Of a DNA stretch of 64,000 bases, positions 25,426-36,734 are shown piece after piece. The notes under the pieces are model-generated. The model was given only the letters and a program-made list of their open reading frames with translations, was not told the origin of the DNA and did not search any database. Numbering within the stretch: position 1 is the first letter of the stretch; each line of letters starts with the position of its first letter. This DNA comes from Cristatella mucedo (taxonomy: Eukaryota; Bryozoa; Phylactolaemata; Cristatellidae), in the NCBI GenBank assembly GCA_009760855.2, contig WPIO01000003.1, positions 4,353,501 through 4,417,500 on the forward strand, given 5' to 3'. The translations under genes were made by a program, and so were the position numbers.

Positions 25426-25431
25426 TTTATT
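25426..25431 (-). promoter_or_regulatory. Poly(A) signal AATAAA for receptor-like gene 1
   Basis: AATAAA on the minus strand lies 107 bases after the stop codon of the exon at 25539-25912, a normal distance for a short 3' UTR. Confidence 0.5.
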
Positions 25432-25538
25432 AGTGCTAAACAATCGGCAGGAAAGCCAGTAGGAGGCAAAATACTGACAGAGGGCCTTCGAAGGTAAAAG
25501 CTAGACAAATTGTGCACTACTAACAAGTCGGCCCGTCT

Positions 25539-25912
25539 TTACTGACGGAAGCTACTGCTCGAGCTCTGGGTTGACGCAAGTTCCTGGGCCGTCGTGTCTG
25601 TTTTTCCCGCAGATGATGCAGCTACCCTGCCTTCAACTTGGGAGGCTTCCACAGTGCTGGTCGCACCCAAAGAGTGCTGAGATAAAGCTGAATGATTGGA
25701 TGAACATTCGTCACCTTTACTTTCAGTCAATTCAGTGCGGCTGCCGCTTTTGCTTTCGATGAATCCGTCTGGGCTTTGATGTCCACCAAGTTTGCTAAGA
25801 AGCTTCCAGAGAGAAAAGCCAGTAACGGCAATGATGAGAGCGAGTACGCCGACCAATATACCAACTGTTTTGGTAGAATTTTCCTCTACATTGTAAAGTG
25901 CATCATCGCTGC
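25539..25912 (-). CDS. Last exon of receptor-like gene 1: transmembrane segment and Ser/Thr-rich tail
   Basis: The acceptor (TGCCACCTCTACTTAG) precedes a phase-1 exon of 374 bp that ends in TAA. It encodes an acidic juxtamembrane stretch with an N-S-T sequon, one hydrophobic helix of about 22 residues (TVGILVGVLALIIAVTGFSLW), a basic stop-transfer step (KLLSK), and a cytoplasmic tail of about 85 residues rich in Ser, Thr, Glu and Gln, ending SSSSSFRQ. The tail has no tyrosine, so no ITAM or ITIM. The start after the acceptor completes a codon xGC, which fits the phase-1 donor of the ectodomain exon at 50335-50727 some 24 kb upstream. This is a type I membrane protein end. Function unknown; adhesion or recognition receptor is inference from layout. 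Confidence 0.6.
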
Positions 25913-25919
25913 CTAAGTA

Positions 25920-26415
25920 GAGGTGGCAAATTAACCAGATAAGAATATAATAGGTTTTTATTTGAATATTTATAATTCTATAAAAATGTGCGCACAGCTT
26001 CTTTGCTAAGATTGGATGATGGATATTTAAGTCTGCCGAAAACACATAATGCAACTGAACTCCGTTTCTCTAATGGTGGCAAAGTTGTCCGCTTGTCTCC
26101 GTTGATTAATACCGATCGACAGCTTTACTAGGATAGTTGCTGGAAATTTACACGTATGTAAACGCTTTTGAGCTATATTTTATCAGCTTGCTTGAATCTC
26201 AGCTTTCAGATTGGTTTTAATTGCACTTTCAGTCGTCGTGCTCTAGCTGCAATACATCTGAGCACTAACTACTAAGGGATTATTACTTTAAATAGCATCC
26301 TAAAAGAGCCAATAACTCATAGTACTTGACAACTCACTTAAGAGAGAAACAACAACCAAGGGTTAATATTGTGGAAGGTATCACACTCGCAGTGGCACGT
26401 TAAAGAATGCTAGTT
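25920..26415. other. Intron-like stretch
   Basis: AT-rich, no ORF or repeat that I can assign. Confidence 0.45.
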
Positions 26416-26420
26416 TAAAA

Positions 26421-26760
26421 AATAATAATAATACATTTCATATCGCGCCTTCTGAAAATTCAATCTCTTTTTAGGCAATTTATATTTTCTGCCAGGGAAG
26501 CACCATCGAATTTTTAGTGGTAGCATGTTCAATAAACAACAAGAACAGCATGGTTAGGGGTGACATGCAATGGGTCAGCATGCAAGTATGGTTAGTGGTA
26601 GCACGGACAGTGTCAGTACGCGTAAGCCCATATAGTTCAAATCATGGAAACCCACTAAATGCCTTGATAAATTGATGCACTTTTAGTTTCTTCTTAAATG
26701 TGGTCAAGTCAGGAGACGTCACGACTCAAGTTGGGATAGAGTTCCAGGCTTTGCGAGCAG
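26421..26760 (-). mobile_element. LINE A 3' UTR fragment
   Basis: An AAT-type tail followed by the LINE A 3' UTR up to the end of the ORF. The hairpin is eroded (ATCGCGCCTTCTGAAAATTC). It sits between two candidate receptor 3' exons. Confidence 0.75.
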
Positions 26761-26807
26761 TTATATCGTAAATACGAATACAGCAAAATGGCACTGAGTG
26801 CCAGTGG

Positions 26808-26956
26808 CTAGTCGGCCCTCTGGTTATTAATACGTACTGAGTAAGCCGCCAGTAAGCTAGCAAATGAGTACACAGACAAGCTTAATAGAGTGCCAAGAAA
26901 GCTGAGAATAGTAGATGCACATTCATCGTAGGGTTCACACTCGAAGCTTAAGCAAA
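26808..26956 (-). CDS. Candidate alternative C-terminal exon with membrane segment
   Basis: After an acceptor ATGTATGCTAATAG (phase 1; it contains a branch-point-like GCTAAT) the frame encodes ECEPYDECAS, then a long hydrophobic stretch (TILSFLGTLLSLSVYSFASL...AAYS), and ends RINNQRAD and stop. It could be a short-tailed transmembrane or lipid-anchored end that competes with the exon at 25539-25912. The pyrimidine tract is poor and no poly(A) signal follows closely, so it may be chance. Confidence 0.3.
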
Positions 26957-27211
26957 CTATTAGCATACATTTGCTACTGGCAACGTACGTCGACCGGTGA
27001 CCGCAACATCTCAGTGTTTCATAAAGCAACACCACTCTCAGCACTTCTACTCGAGAGCCAACGCTGACTTAATGCTGCGGCTCAAGTTTTTCTTGTTTAT
27101 TGGTAGGCAGAACCATGGCTATCACAGAAAATTTGTTTTCAATCCTAATACATACTTCAAGATATTTTTGCTCTGTTTATGTTACGCAAAGAATATTATA
27201 CGCAGACCTAC

Positions 27212-27310
27212 CTTCACTAGAAATGTCGACATAATCTGCCGTCGGTTCGCGTTTCGATGCAATTTCTACAAACAGCCAAATGAAAGTGATAGTGATGCCT
27301 TTAGGATTCA
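27212..27310 (-). CDS. Candidate phase-1 mini-exon of receptor-like gene 1
   Basis: A 99-bp stretch lies between CATTGGTGACTTAG and a consensus donor GTAGGT at 27211, with phase 1 at both ends. It encodes NPKGITITFIWLFVEIASKR and then EPTADYVDISSEG. It is placed between the ectodomain exon and the 3' exons on the same strand. No domain recognised; plausible as membrane-proximal stalk. Confidence 0.3.
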
Positions 27311-27489
27311 CTAAGTCACCAATGTAACAACGCAGTTGCTATAATTTTGGTCTGCGAGATGCTTAAGGCACTACGAAAGTATACGACATGTACCCGGAAT
27401 CTACTGGCTCTGTTACTTTAGCAATTAAAATAGCCTCATTGACTGGCAGAGGAAGAATAGCGCACAGTCTTCTAGAACTTCAAAAGTAT

Positions 27490-29235
27490 TTAAAATACCA
27501 CGTCTGCTTCGATTCCTTAACTATTGCCAAAGATACAAAAGAAAATACTTCTCGACACTATAATAAATATTGCTGGCCTACATACCCGCCAGTGCAATCA
27601 GGTGCTTGCAGCGGAGCAGAAATCTGCAGGTAGGCTTGTCTGTCGTGAGCGTCGAAGCTGCTACATCACACACTTCTCCAACCTGCACTGGCTCCCAGTC
27701 AAGCAACGCATTAACTTCAAGGTTTTGTCACTCAATTTTTGGTCCCTTCATTCTTTGTCTCTAGCCTACTCACTAGCTGCATGCATTGATGACATCCGCA
27801 CATGGATGGCAGCAAATTTTCTAAAACTTAACGATGATAAAACTAACTTACTAGTTATGGGCAAACCCAGTGTGATCCAGAGATTGGAAAGGCTGACTCT
27901 CAAAATTGGCTCTGCCAGCATATCTCCTGTCGAATCAGCTCAGAATCTAGGTGTCATATTCCAAAGCGACCTCTCGTTAGACGACCATATCAGCTCCACA
28001 GTCAAATCCGCCTATTTTCAGCTTCATAACATTGCTAAAATTAGGGCTTGTTTAGATAAAGATACCACGTCCAAGTTAGTTCATGCATTCGTGACATCCC
28101 GTCTCGACTTCTGCAACTCACTGCTTACTGGCCTACCAGCATGTGCGATCAGGCGATTGCAGCTGGTGCAAAACTCCGCAGCTAGGCTTGTCTGTCGTGA
28201 GCATCGCAGTTGCCACATTACTCCACTTCTCGCCGACCTGCACTGGCTACCAGTCAAGCAACGGATTGACTTGAAGGTTTTGTCGCTCACTTTTAGGTCC
28301 CTTCATTCTATGGCTCCAGCCTATCTGTCAGATATACTACCCCATCAGGCCAAGCATCGTACCACCCGCTTCTCGGAATCCAACAGTCTAGAAATACCTC
28401 ATACAAACCTTAAATCCTTTGGAGACCGTGCATTTAGTTCATATGCTCCCAAAGCCTGGAACTCCCGACCTGCGTCAAAACATCCCCTGACCTGACCACA
28501 TTTAAAAGGAACCTAAAAACACACCTATTTAGTACAGCATTTAGTGGGTCCCTGTGATTCGTCTTTGATGTGCTTATGCGTGCTGACACTGTGCATGCTG
28601 CCACTAACCACATTTGCATGCTGACCCTGTGCATGTCACCCCTAACCATATTATTCATCTCGTTTGTTTTTCAAGCATGATTTTACTAACCATTCAATTG
28701 CATTTCACTTTACAGCAAATGTAAAGCGCCTAGAGAGAGATTGAGTTCTCTGAGGGCGCTTTATCAAGTGAATTATTATTATTATTATTATTATTACCTA
28801 TCAGATCTACTTCCCCACCAGGCTAAGCATCTTACCACCGACTTTTCGGAATCTACCGGTGTACCCACATCTCTTACAAACTGTGCCTTTAGTTCATATG
28901 CTTCCAAAGCTTGGAACTTACTCCCGACCTGGGTCACAATATCTCCTGAGTTGTCCACATTAAAAAAGAAAGAAAAAACGCATCAATTTATCACAGTATT
29001 TAGTGGATCCCCGTGATTAGTCTTTTATATACATGTGCATGATGACACTGTGCATGTTGCCAGTAAATATACTTCTATGCTGACCCTGCGCATGTCACCC
29101 CCTAACGTTGTTATTCTTATTGTGTATTCAGCTTGCTAGCACTAACCATTCGATTTCGCTTCCTTGCAGCAATTGTAAAGCGCATAGAAAGAAATTGAGT
29201 TCTCTGAGGGATCTTTCATACCAAGTTTATTATAA
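27490..29235 (+). mobile_element. Older LINE A copy, split by a younger LINE A insertion
   Basis: The left part, to 27770, carries the C-terminal domain up to LHWL, VKQRI and FKVLSLNFWSLHSLSLAY. The right part resumes at 28798 with LSDLLPHQAKH and goes on to the 3' UTR and a degraded tail near 29200. Joined across the insertion the two parts are collinear with other LINE A copies. Confidence 0.8.
27771..28797 (+). mobile_element. Younger LINE A copy nested in LINE A
   Basis: It starts within the RT domain just after the YADD region ([18 protein letters not shown]), keeps an open frame to about 28495 and ends in the intact hairpin region and (ATT)8-like tail at 28770-28797. The 323-codon ORF at 27524-28495 is a chance fusion of host and insert frames. 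It is 5'-truncated and so inactive. Confidence 0.85.
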
Positions 29236-29239
29236 CTAA

Positions 29240-31010
29240 TATTGCATTTCATATATATGAAATACAGTTTTATCTATGCCGCTACCACAGAATCACAGTA
29301 AAAGATTTTTCTTACCGTTGAAAGTAACTCAAAGCCTGATAAAACTTTGTTCCTACTCTACACCAAGATCGGCTAGGTTTTGATAATGAAAATAAATACT
29401 ATTTATATTAAAATCTTAAGCTAAGTCAGTCATGGGCTTTAGCTATATGTGGGTAACATCAGAAGAATCAACATTAATAAAGTAGCTAATATAATCTAGT
29501 TAACCATATAATCAGTCAGCTTAGTAAATTAGCTAGCCCGTAAGTCGCAATTACTGACGTCACGTTTGAGTTACGTCCTTTGCAATGTTTATGTAGTCGT
29601 GTGGTGAAATAAAATGGATGGCAAAGGGGATGATAATTCTCTAATTTTCATATTTGTAGCAGCAAGGTGTAATGTCATGGTTGAACTTGAAGACCTAAAT
29701 GCAAAATCTTAAAGTAGTCAAAAAGGTAGAACCTAAAAGGACTTTACAAAGATTGGCCATGGAGTTCTAGTATCTCGTACTCTCTGCATTACGCCCAAAG
29801 TGACGCCTGGTCCTTCGAGTGGTCTCTAGCCTCCGCTCGGCGTAGCTTGGTTGGCCTACTGGAAAGCTGCTCGATTTGTGTTAAGTATGAACTTTACCAA
29901 TGCCGTTAAATGGCTGTGAATTAATGGTCGAGTTAAAAATCGCAGCAATTACACTTGCTGAATGAATATCAATCTAGATTCGGCCTCAGCAGAACCTTAT
30001 CGGAAGCGGCATTGGAGTTTTCTCAGCTAATAAATCAGCTGGAGATTTTAAATTACACCCCACAGACTCGCTTAATAAATTTGTACAGCAGATAAGACGT
30101 TTCTGATGAGACGATGAAATATAGGAGGAGCAGATGAAAATGGATCTCGACAGTTTGTGCAACTGTGCATTCGCACACTTGCTATTTTCTCGACTCAAGG
30201 CTCTTTTGAGTGTCTATTGAAATAAGAGATTGATGCTGAAGTTGCTCGCTTATCTCCAGCCAAATTAAATACTGATGGCCCTAATTTCTGAGAAGCAAAG
30301 GATTTAGAAAGCACATCAAATCCCCAACGCGGTAAGGTAGCGATGATTTAGAACATGTGAGGACGACTACAAAGACAGCTGTGAACTAAGTTTCTGAAAG
30401 TCCTTGCTCCTTCTCCCACTGCAGATGATAAGTTTATTTACTATCCAGATAGAAAACAGCCTCAATTTCATGAGGAAGCAGGGCAAGGAAAGGTTTTAAA
30501 GTAGTATCCGCCAGATTTGCAGCTCTACGAATTAATGGCCAGTTTCATAATGACAGCCGATAAAAACGAGAAACGCATGCACACTACAATCAGTCAGTAA
30601 TATCTGGATTCGAGATGAGAAAATTGTATAGGTTATATCTGGTGCTGTACAAATGAGGTCTTCTTTGGGCATCAAAGTAAGTAGTCTAAATTAGAAAGGC
30701 ATGTTATATTATTCTATGCGTGCTGTTTTTTTTGCCGTTCACGGCCACCACCAGGACGCCTGATTTCTGTGAGGAAGAATTTGCCTCTCCAGACTGGTGC
30801 TTGAGGCACCAACTCAGCAAGTATTTATCCACACACTATCTAGGACACACTGATTATAGTGCTGCATTATCTCACAAAATAATTGAGCTCAGATGCTTTC
30901 ACAGCAGTTTGTTACCATGTATACACTTAATATATCTGCACAGGTATACGTACTGTATTTGTTATATACCGGCAGAACCATAGAGGCTATAAATACACAG
31001 TGACGTTACA
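29240..31010. other. Unassigned stretch, probably intronic on the minus strand
   Basis: It contains the TGACGTCA repeat at 29530 and short ORFs. The minus ORF 29986-30198 has seven cysteines but no splice context. Nothing else assignable. Confidence 0.4.
29530..29600 (+). repeat. Short dispersed repeat with TGACGTCA core
   Basis: CGCAATTACTGACGTCACGT, then TTGAGTTACGTC, then TTTGCAATGTTTAT. It is close to the site at 16745 over about 60 bases. Confidence 0.5.
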
Positions 31011-31014
31011 AAAT

Positions 31015-31310
31015 TCCATGACTTGAATCTTTGAAAGAAGCTGAAACGCGCCTTTGCATCTCAGTATTTAGTGAGTCACTGGAATTTTTCTTTTGAAAGG
31101 TTATGCCTGCTGACACTGTGCATTCTGCAATTAACAATATTTACGTGTCGACCCTGTGCATGCCACTTGTAACCATGTTATGGATGTTGACATTGAGCAT
31201 GTAACTACCAAAAATTTGATCATTATTCTTTTACAGCGTATATAGAAATCTAGAAGAATGATACAGTTTCCGAGGTTGCTACACAAATTTATTAATATTA
31301 TTATTACGCA
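31015..31310 (+). mobile_element. LINE A 3' UTR relic
   Basis: It includes TGCTGACACTGTGCATTCTG and CGACCCTGTGCATGCCAC, matching the LINE A 3' UTR at reduced identity, and ends near an ATT-rich tail. Confidence 0.65.
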
Positions 31311-31341
31311 ATTGGTTTATATAGTAAGCTGGTTTTATTAT

Positions 31342-31430
31342 TATTCAATTCATAAAAATTGCTACCATCTATGTGTGGATCTCATCAATAAATGCAGCAA
31401 GGGAGTTACAAGGATTCGATTTGATTAATT
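31342..31430 (-). mobile_element. LINE RT fragment
   Basis: A short minus-strand match to the post-YADD part of the LINE A reverse transcriptase (ATTGCTACCATCTATGTGTG region), without ends. Confidence 0.5.
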
Positions 31431-31589
31431 TAGAAAAATGTTCATGATTGTAGTCGAAAGCAATGAGACTTATTCAAAGTATCTGCTAGGGGGTTCTCAG
31501 CAAGGATATAACACTTCCAACGCTAAATGTTATTGATATGCTGTATCAACTCTTAAAATTGAGCTATTTTCACAAAAATTAATAATAAT

Positions 31590-31775
31590 AGTTACCTTAT
31601 TCAACAGCATCGTAATGAATAGCGGAAGAAGAGCACTCAAGGCTATCAAAAACGCTCGCAGTGGCAATAAAGGATTGCCCACAGCAGGATTCAAACCCAC
31701 GATCTCGGGACCGGGATCATGAAAAGCAGCAGCCTTACCCAGTGGGCCATCCATAACTGGGCAGTTCGCTCCCAC
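31590..31775 (-). mobile_element. SINE S2 copy
   Basis: On the minus strand: A-box-like CCACTGGGTAAGGCTGCTGC, B-box-like GTGGGTTTGAATCCTGC, then GGCAATCCTTTATTGCC and an ATGCTGTTGAATAAGG tail followed by ATT repeats. It is the best-preserved S2 head. Confidence 0.6.
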
Positions 31776-31794
31776 GATTCTTACGCAATGACAG

Positions 31795-31886
31795 CTACTC
31801 TTCTCCTGCCGACTGTGGCACATCATTCCCAATGGTCGTGAGCTGCTGCTTTCATGCGACGACTTCTCTCCTGAATCTGCTTCTAG

Positions 31887-31890
<4 letters not shown>
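31795..31890 (+). mobile_element. LINE B 3' fragment
   Basis: GGTCGTGAGCTGCTGCTTTC and neighbouring sequence match the 3' part of LINE B seen at 44040 (plus) and 57950 (minus). Confidence 0.5.

Positions 31891-31945
<55 letters not shown>
31885..31945. repeat. (CT)n microsatellite
   Basis: About 55 bases of CT dinucleotides with a single CCC interruption. It abuts the LINE B fragment. Confidence 0.97.
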
Positions 31946-31949
31946 AGTT

Positions 31950-32890
31950 GCGTGAGATGAAATTTTTTGACTAAGGTGTGCGAATCAAAAGCCGCGTAAA
32001 ATTTGATATATCTATATACAAAAAAATGCTTAAATGCTTACATACATGCACACATGTATACAAAACCAAAGTGCAAATGGCAAAAATTCATTTAAAATAG
32101 GCTTTCTTAGCGGCTAAAACTTAGTTTCCTATCGGAGTCGTAGTCATACAAGTTTAAGACACACGAATGAATTTAATCGCTGTCGGGTTCTGAAATTATA
32201 TGTGGGTGCATACTTCGTAGCCAATGCATGGATGGAGTTATAGGATCAAGTACTTCAGTGGGCAATTGTGGATTCACCACAGCAACCGGAAGCGAGAGCG
32301 ATAGCGAGTTAGACTCGTCTATTGCTTAATAAATGATATTGAAATTTATAACTTTTTAAATTAATAAAGTCTTGAATAATCGGCGATTTGCCTTGGTTTT
32401 CTAATGCGCTGTAGATAAGTAGGTTTTTTGAACCGAAGTGAGGTAATCTTCAATTAGGAAATGGAGCTCGTTTGGTATCAGGCTGTTAATTACGTGAATC
32501 CACTTACCTGCCAATCTACCTGTCAGCGAAAGACTACCAACGAGTTGATCGGGAGAGGTGGTGAGTAAACTGATTCTCATGGAAAGATTCTCGAGTACCC
32601 GAATTCGGAGGACAGGAATCGGATAATGGGAGGATCGGAGGTTTGATGTTGTCGTGAAGTGAACTAGCTAGAAAGAATACGGTATTCCTTTAGACTCACG
32701 CAAGCCAGCTTAAAGAGCCTGACAATTAACGCGAACGATTTCTGAAGAATTTAGTGCACTATTAAATTATTGCTTCTTCCGTGAAAAGTTTTAGAAGCTT
32801 TGAGTACGTTAGAGAGCTCTTTCAGAAACACTTCAACCGTGAGCACTAATAGCCAACTGGGCAGGTTTCATAGAACGACTCAACGTTTTT
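31950..32890. other. Unassigned stretch
   Basis: No ORF over 60 codons and no repeat recognised. Confidence 0.45.
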
Positions 32891-32897
32891 CTGAACA

Positions 32898-34927
32898 TAT
32901 AATAATAATAATAATTCACTTGATAAAGCGCCCTCAGAGAAATTAATCTCTTTCTAGGCGCTTTACATTTGCTGTAAAGTGAAATGCAATTGAATGGTAA
33001 GTAAAATCATGCTTGAAAAAAAACGAAATGAATAATATGCTTAGGGTTGACATGCACAGGGTCAGCATGCAAAAGTGGTTAGTGGCAGCATGCACAGTGT
33101 CAGCACACCTAAGCACATCAAGGACGAATCACAGGGACCCACTAAATGCTGTCCTAAATAGGTGTGTTTTTAGGTTCTTTTTAAATGTGGTCAGGTCAGG
33201 GGATGTTCTGACGCAGGTCGGGAGGGAGTTCCAGGTTTTGGGAGCATATGAACTAAATGCACGGTCTTCAAAGGATTTAAGGTTTGTATGAGGTATTTCT
33301 AGACTGTTGGATTCCGAAAAACGGGTGGTACGATGCTTGGCCTGATGGGGTAGTATATCTGACAGATAGGCTGGAGCCATAGAATGAAGGGACCCAAAAG
33401 TGAGCGACAAAACCTTGAAGTCAATCCGTTGCTTGACTGGTAGCCAGTGCAGGTCGGCGAGAAGCGGTGTAATGTGGCAACTGCGACGCTCACGACAGAC
33501 AAGCCTAGCTGCCGAGTTTTGCACCAGCTGCAATCGCCTGATCGCACATGCTGGTAGGCCAGTAAGCAGTGAGTTGCAGAAGTCGAGACGGGATGTCACG
33601 AATGCATGGACCAACTTACATGTGGTATCCTTATCTAAACAAGTCCGAATTTTACCAATTTTATGAAGCTGAAAATAGGTGGATTTGACTGTGGAGCTGA
33701 TACGGTCGTCTAGCGAGAGGTCGCTTTGGAATATGACACCTAGATTTCGAGCTGATTCAACTGGAGATATGCTGGCAGAGCCAATTTTGAGAATCAGCCT
33801 TTCCAATCTCTGGATCACACTGGGTTTGCCCATGACTAGTAAGTTAGTTTTATCATCGTTAAGTTTTAGAAAACTTGCTGCCATCCATGTGCGGATGTCA
33901 TCAATGCATGCAGCTAGTGAGTTGAGAGAATTTGAGGTGCTCGAAGGCTGAGAGGGATCAAAGCAGAGGTACAACTGAGTGTCATCCGCATAGAAGTGAA
34001 AGCCTAGATTGTGCTTGGCAATCACATCAGCAAGAGGCAAAGTATAAACCATGAAAAGAACCGGACCTAGCACTGAGCCCTGAGGTACTCCATATTTTAG
34101 AGGTGCTTCCGATGATCTTTGTCCATTCACATCAATACTCTGGAGTCTCCCACTGAGATATGACCTGAACCACTGCAGAGCAGTGCTAGTGATGCCCAGG
34201 CGAGAAGAGAGGCGCTCTTGAAGAACTTTGTGATCGATGGCATCAAAAGCTGCCGAAAGATCAAGCTAAACAAGCAGAGACACTCTACCCATGTCTGCAT
34301 TCCTAAGTAGGTCGTTGTATACCCGAAGCAATGCTGACTCTGTGGAGTGATTAGCTCTAAAGCCAGACTGGAACTTACTAGCAAGGTGTGAGGTTTCGAT
34401 ATACGAGTTCAGCTGGTACGCCACGACCCGTTCGAGTGTCTTTGATAGGAATGGTAGAAGGGAAACTGGGCGGTAGTTGCTCAAGTTCTCTTGGTCAAGT
34501 GTAGCTTTCTTGAGAAGTGGCCCGACTACAGCTTTTTTGAAAGGTGCTGGGACATGACCTGAGGCTAATGACATATTAATTATGTTAGTTATGCATGGCA
34601 GCAGCAGATCAATGCAACGTAGGAGCAGGACTGTGGGAATAGGGTCCAGAGGACTTGTTGTCTTCTTTGATTGAGATACGAACTTTAGGACCAGATCACT
34701 AGTGACCTGCTTAAATGCAGACATTGAGGAGCAGCCAGGAACTGAGGAACAGCATTCTAGTGGGGGTTGTCATTGCAGGGATGGATTCCCTGATCTTGTT
34801 TATCTTCTGCACAAAGAATCGAGAGAAGCGATCGGCTAGATTATCATTAGGATCATCAGGTAAGGAGCTAATCTGGGAACGGTTGAGGAGATGGTTTATT
34901 GTCGACATCAGCATTTTTGGATTGTAA
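32898..34927 (-). mobile_element. LINE A copy with 7-bp target duplication
   Basis: Both ends are visible: an AAT-type tail at 32898-32915 on the 3' side and a truncated 5' end at 34927, flanked by the direct repeat CTGAACA (32891-32897 and 34928-34934). This is the longest well-preserved copy (about 2.03 kb). The endonuclease half is missing, so it is a typical 5'-truncated product of target-primed reverse transcription. Confidence 0.88.
33129..34724 (-). pseudogene. LINE A ORF2 remnant: reverse transcriptase with one in-frame stop
   Basis: A single frame of 532 codons spans the RT domain and the C-terminal domain, interrupted only by TAG at 34266-34268 just before DLSAAFDAID. Visible RT blocks in order: PVSLLPFLSKTLERV, SGFRANHSTESALL, LDLSAAFDAID, the [13 protein letters not shown] motif, [14 protein letters not shown] with the catalytic YADD, and WMAASFLKLNDDKTNLLVMG. 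The C-terminal part has LDFCNSLLTGLP and HITPLLADLHWLPVKQRI. A frameshift near 34720-34750 separates the RT from the N-terminal linker (MLMSTINHLLNR). RT block order and wording place it in the CR1/L2 group of the Jockey superfamily. Not expressed as an active enzyme. Confidence 0.85.
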
Positions 34928-34971
34928 CTGAACAGCTCTGTCCTATAAGGAACTGTTAGATGTAAATTTAG

Positions 34972-35457
34972 TGTAGTTTGGTTGCACAGTAGAGAGCCAG
35001 CCGATGCCTAACACCGACAGTTTATTCCCAGCACACGGAGCCCCAGAGCGCACGGCTTCCCTCAGCCCCTGCCCTCACACGACTCCCCTCCCCTGGTCGA
35101 CTCCGATGACTCATCGACCACAACTGTGCACCGGCCAACCCTGATGGTGAATCCACCATCTGGCCACCAGCTGTCCATGCCACATCAAAGGCGGATCACA
35201 GCAGTGCACTGGCCGACCCTGATGGTGAATCCACCATCTGGCCACCAGCTGGTTACTGGCCTCTGTCCATACCACATCACAGGCGGACCCCAGCTGTGCA
35301 CCGGCCCCTCTCGGTGGTGATCTAACAGCTCACCAGTAGCTTATCAGAGGAGCCTGCATACGATACATACATGCGAACTACACGCTCCCTTGACCTTACG
35401 GTCACAAGTCAGGAGCCGGCATACAACACATACATACAAACGTACATACGAACTACA
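34972..35457 (+). mobile_element. Solo LTR (family L1r), 486 bp, with internal duplication
   Basis: It begins TGTAGTTTGG and ends GAACTACA, flanked by the perfect 5-bp direct repeat TTTAG (34967-34971 and 35458-35462). The body contains a tandem duplication of about 80 bases, both units holding CTGATGGTGAATCCACCATC, which explains the extra length over the 312- and 358-bp relatives. It lies 44 bases from the LINE A copy. Confidence 0.8.
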
Positions 35458-35462
35458 TTTAG

Positions 35463-36730
35463 ATTACATGTTAGATTAAAAGATTAATGTCAAATTTAGC
35501 ATTGGTCTGGTGTAAATGATAAAAGATCTCCAGATTTTCTTCAAATTCGAGCCAAGTACATGCGCGGAAGTGTATCCTTGGTTTTCCAATGAAATTTACC
35601 CGGTATTCAAAACTTGCAGGTGGTTATCATTTGGTTGGAAAAGTCACTCGTCCGTTCCAACCAACTCGCTAGTATTTGGGGCTCAAATGAATAAACGTTG
35701 CTTTCCAAAGTTGTTGTTCGCGTTTTTTAAAATAAAAACTGCACAATTTAATTCACAATTCAATTGATACACTAAAGGTAAAATCCGAAAGATAGCACTA
35801 GGAATAGTTGTTATTCTAAGGCTTGGTTAAATTCGTGCAAATATGCGGTATTATCTTGATCGAGCCATCCTAGCTTAATGTACCATGCAGGTAAAGCGGC
35901 CCCTGTAAGACGCCGCAAACTTGTATTAGCGTACAATAGCGTGCATGCATCGCGAATCACGTATTCAAAAATAAGAGTTAATGGTTTTCAGCCCGCCGTC
36001 ACTCCAACGCGACATTTTTCAGATAATGTATTTGCGATCTATTCCCTGTTGTGTGTTGGGCATGAGTACGAGCATGAAATTAAGCTCACCCTGATCACTT
36101 GCTGATCAATTAGGCACGCACTAATAGTGGCTTCTTTGCTTGTCATGTGAGAGAATTCTTGGCCTCCGATTCTCAGAGCATCGGCCGAGATGCACCGATC
36201 CCTGCGCTTTGGAAGTTACTTAAATAGCCAATCGTTCAGCACGCGTAACGATGGCTTCCGTTGCGCGGTCAACCTAAGTCTAGGCTACGTTTCCTGGGCT
36301 GTCTTTCGAGATTAATGCAGCCGTAAACGGTGTAAGGCAGAACGTTTCCAATTCAGAGGTTTTCAGTTGACTAGAAACTTACGTGTTTGAGATTCCGGAG
36401 GCGCTATGCGGCGTTTCGGTGTTCTAATAACATCTAAAAAAAGACGCACCAAGAAAAATAGTGAAATTCGAAAGAAAAGTATCGACGCACCAAGTGATAA
36501 CCAAAAAGTGGCATTTTGCGCTCTAGTAAATACTCTTTTGTCCAAATCATAGAATTTAATTACCCAAATTTTCTGTTACAAAAAAGCTTGCTTGTTATAT
36601 TATCCACGCACAAGCATCGGCGTTTTGAGCTAAAAGTATTTAACATCTTTATGGGCTATTTATTTTGAAAAGGCAGTATTTATAATAACTAGTGACTGCG
36701 TGTGTTGTGTTCGCTCGCACTAGCACTTTT
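35463..36730. other. Unassigned stretch
   Basis: ORFs at 35516 and 35878 (plus) and 36363 (minus) show no recognised motif. The minus one has a hydrophobic segment and a GTAAGT at 36382, but no fitting acceptor. Confidence 0.4.
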
Positions 36731-36734
36731 GAAT

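Noticed and set aside
27524-28495. 323-codon ORF, one of the longest in the window, as a host gene
   Set aside because: It is a chance in-frame join of an older and a younger LINE A copy.
34126-34384. 85-codon ORF inside the LINE A copy at 32898
   Set aside because: It is a frame shadow of the RT region.
36383-36522. Hydrophobic minus-strand exon with a GTAAGT donor
   Set aside because: The acceptor is poor and in a phase that fits none of the other exons.
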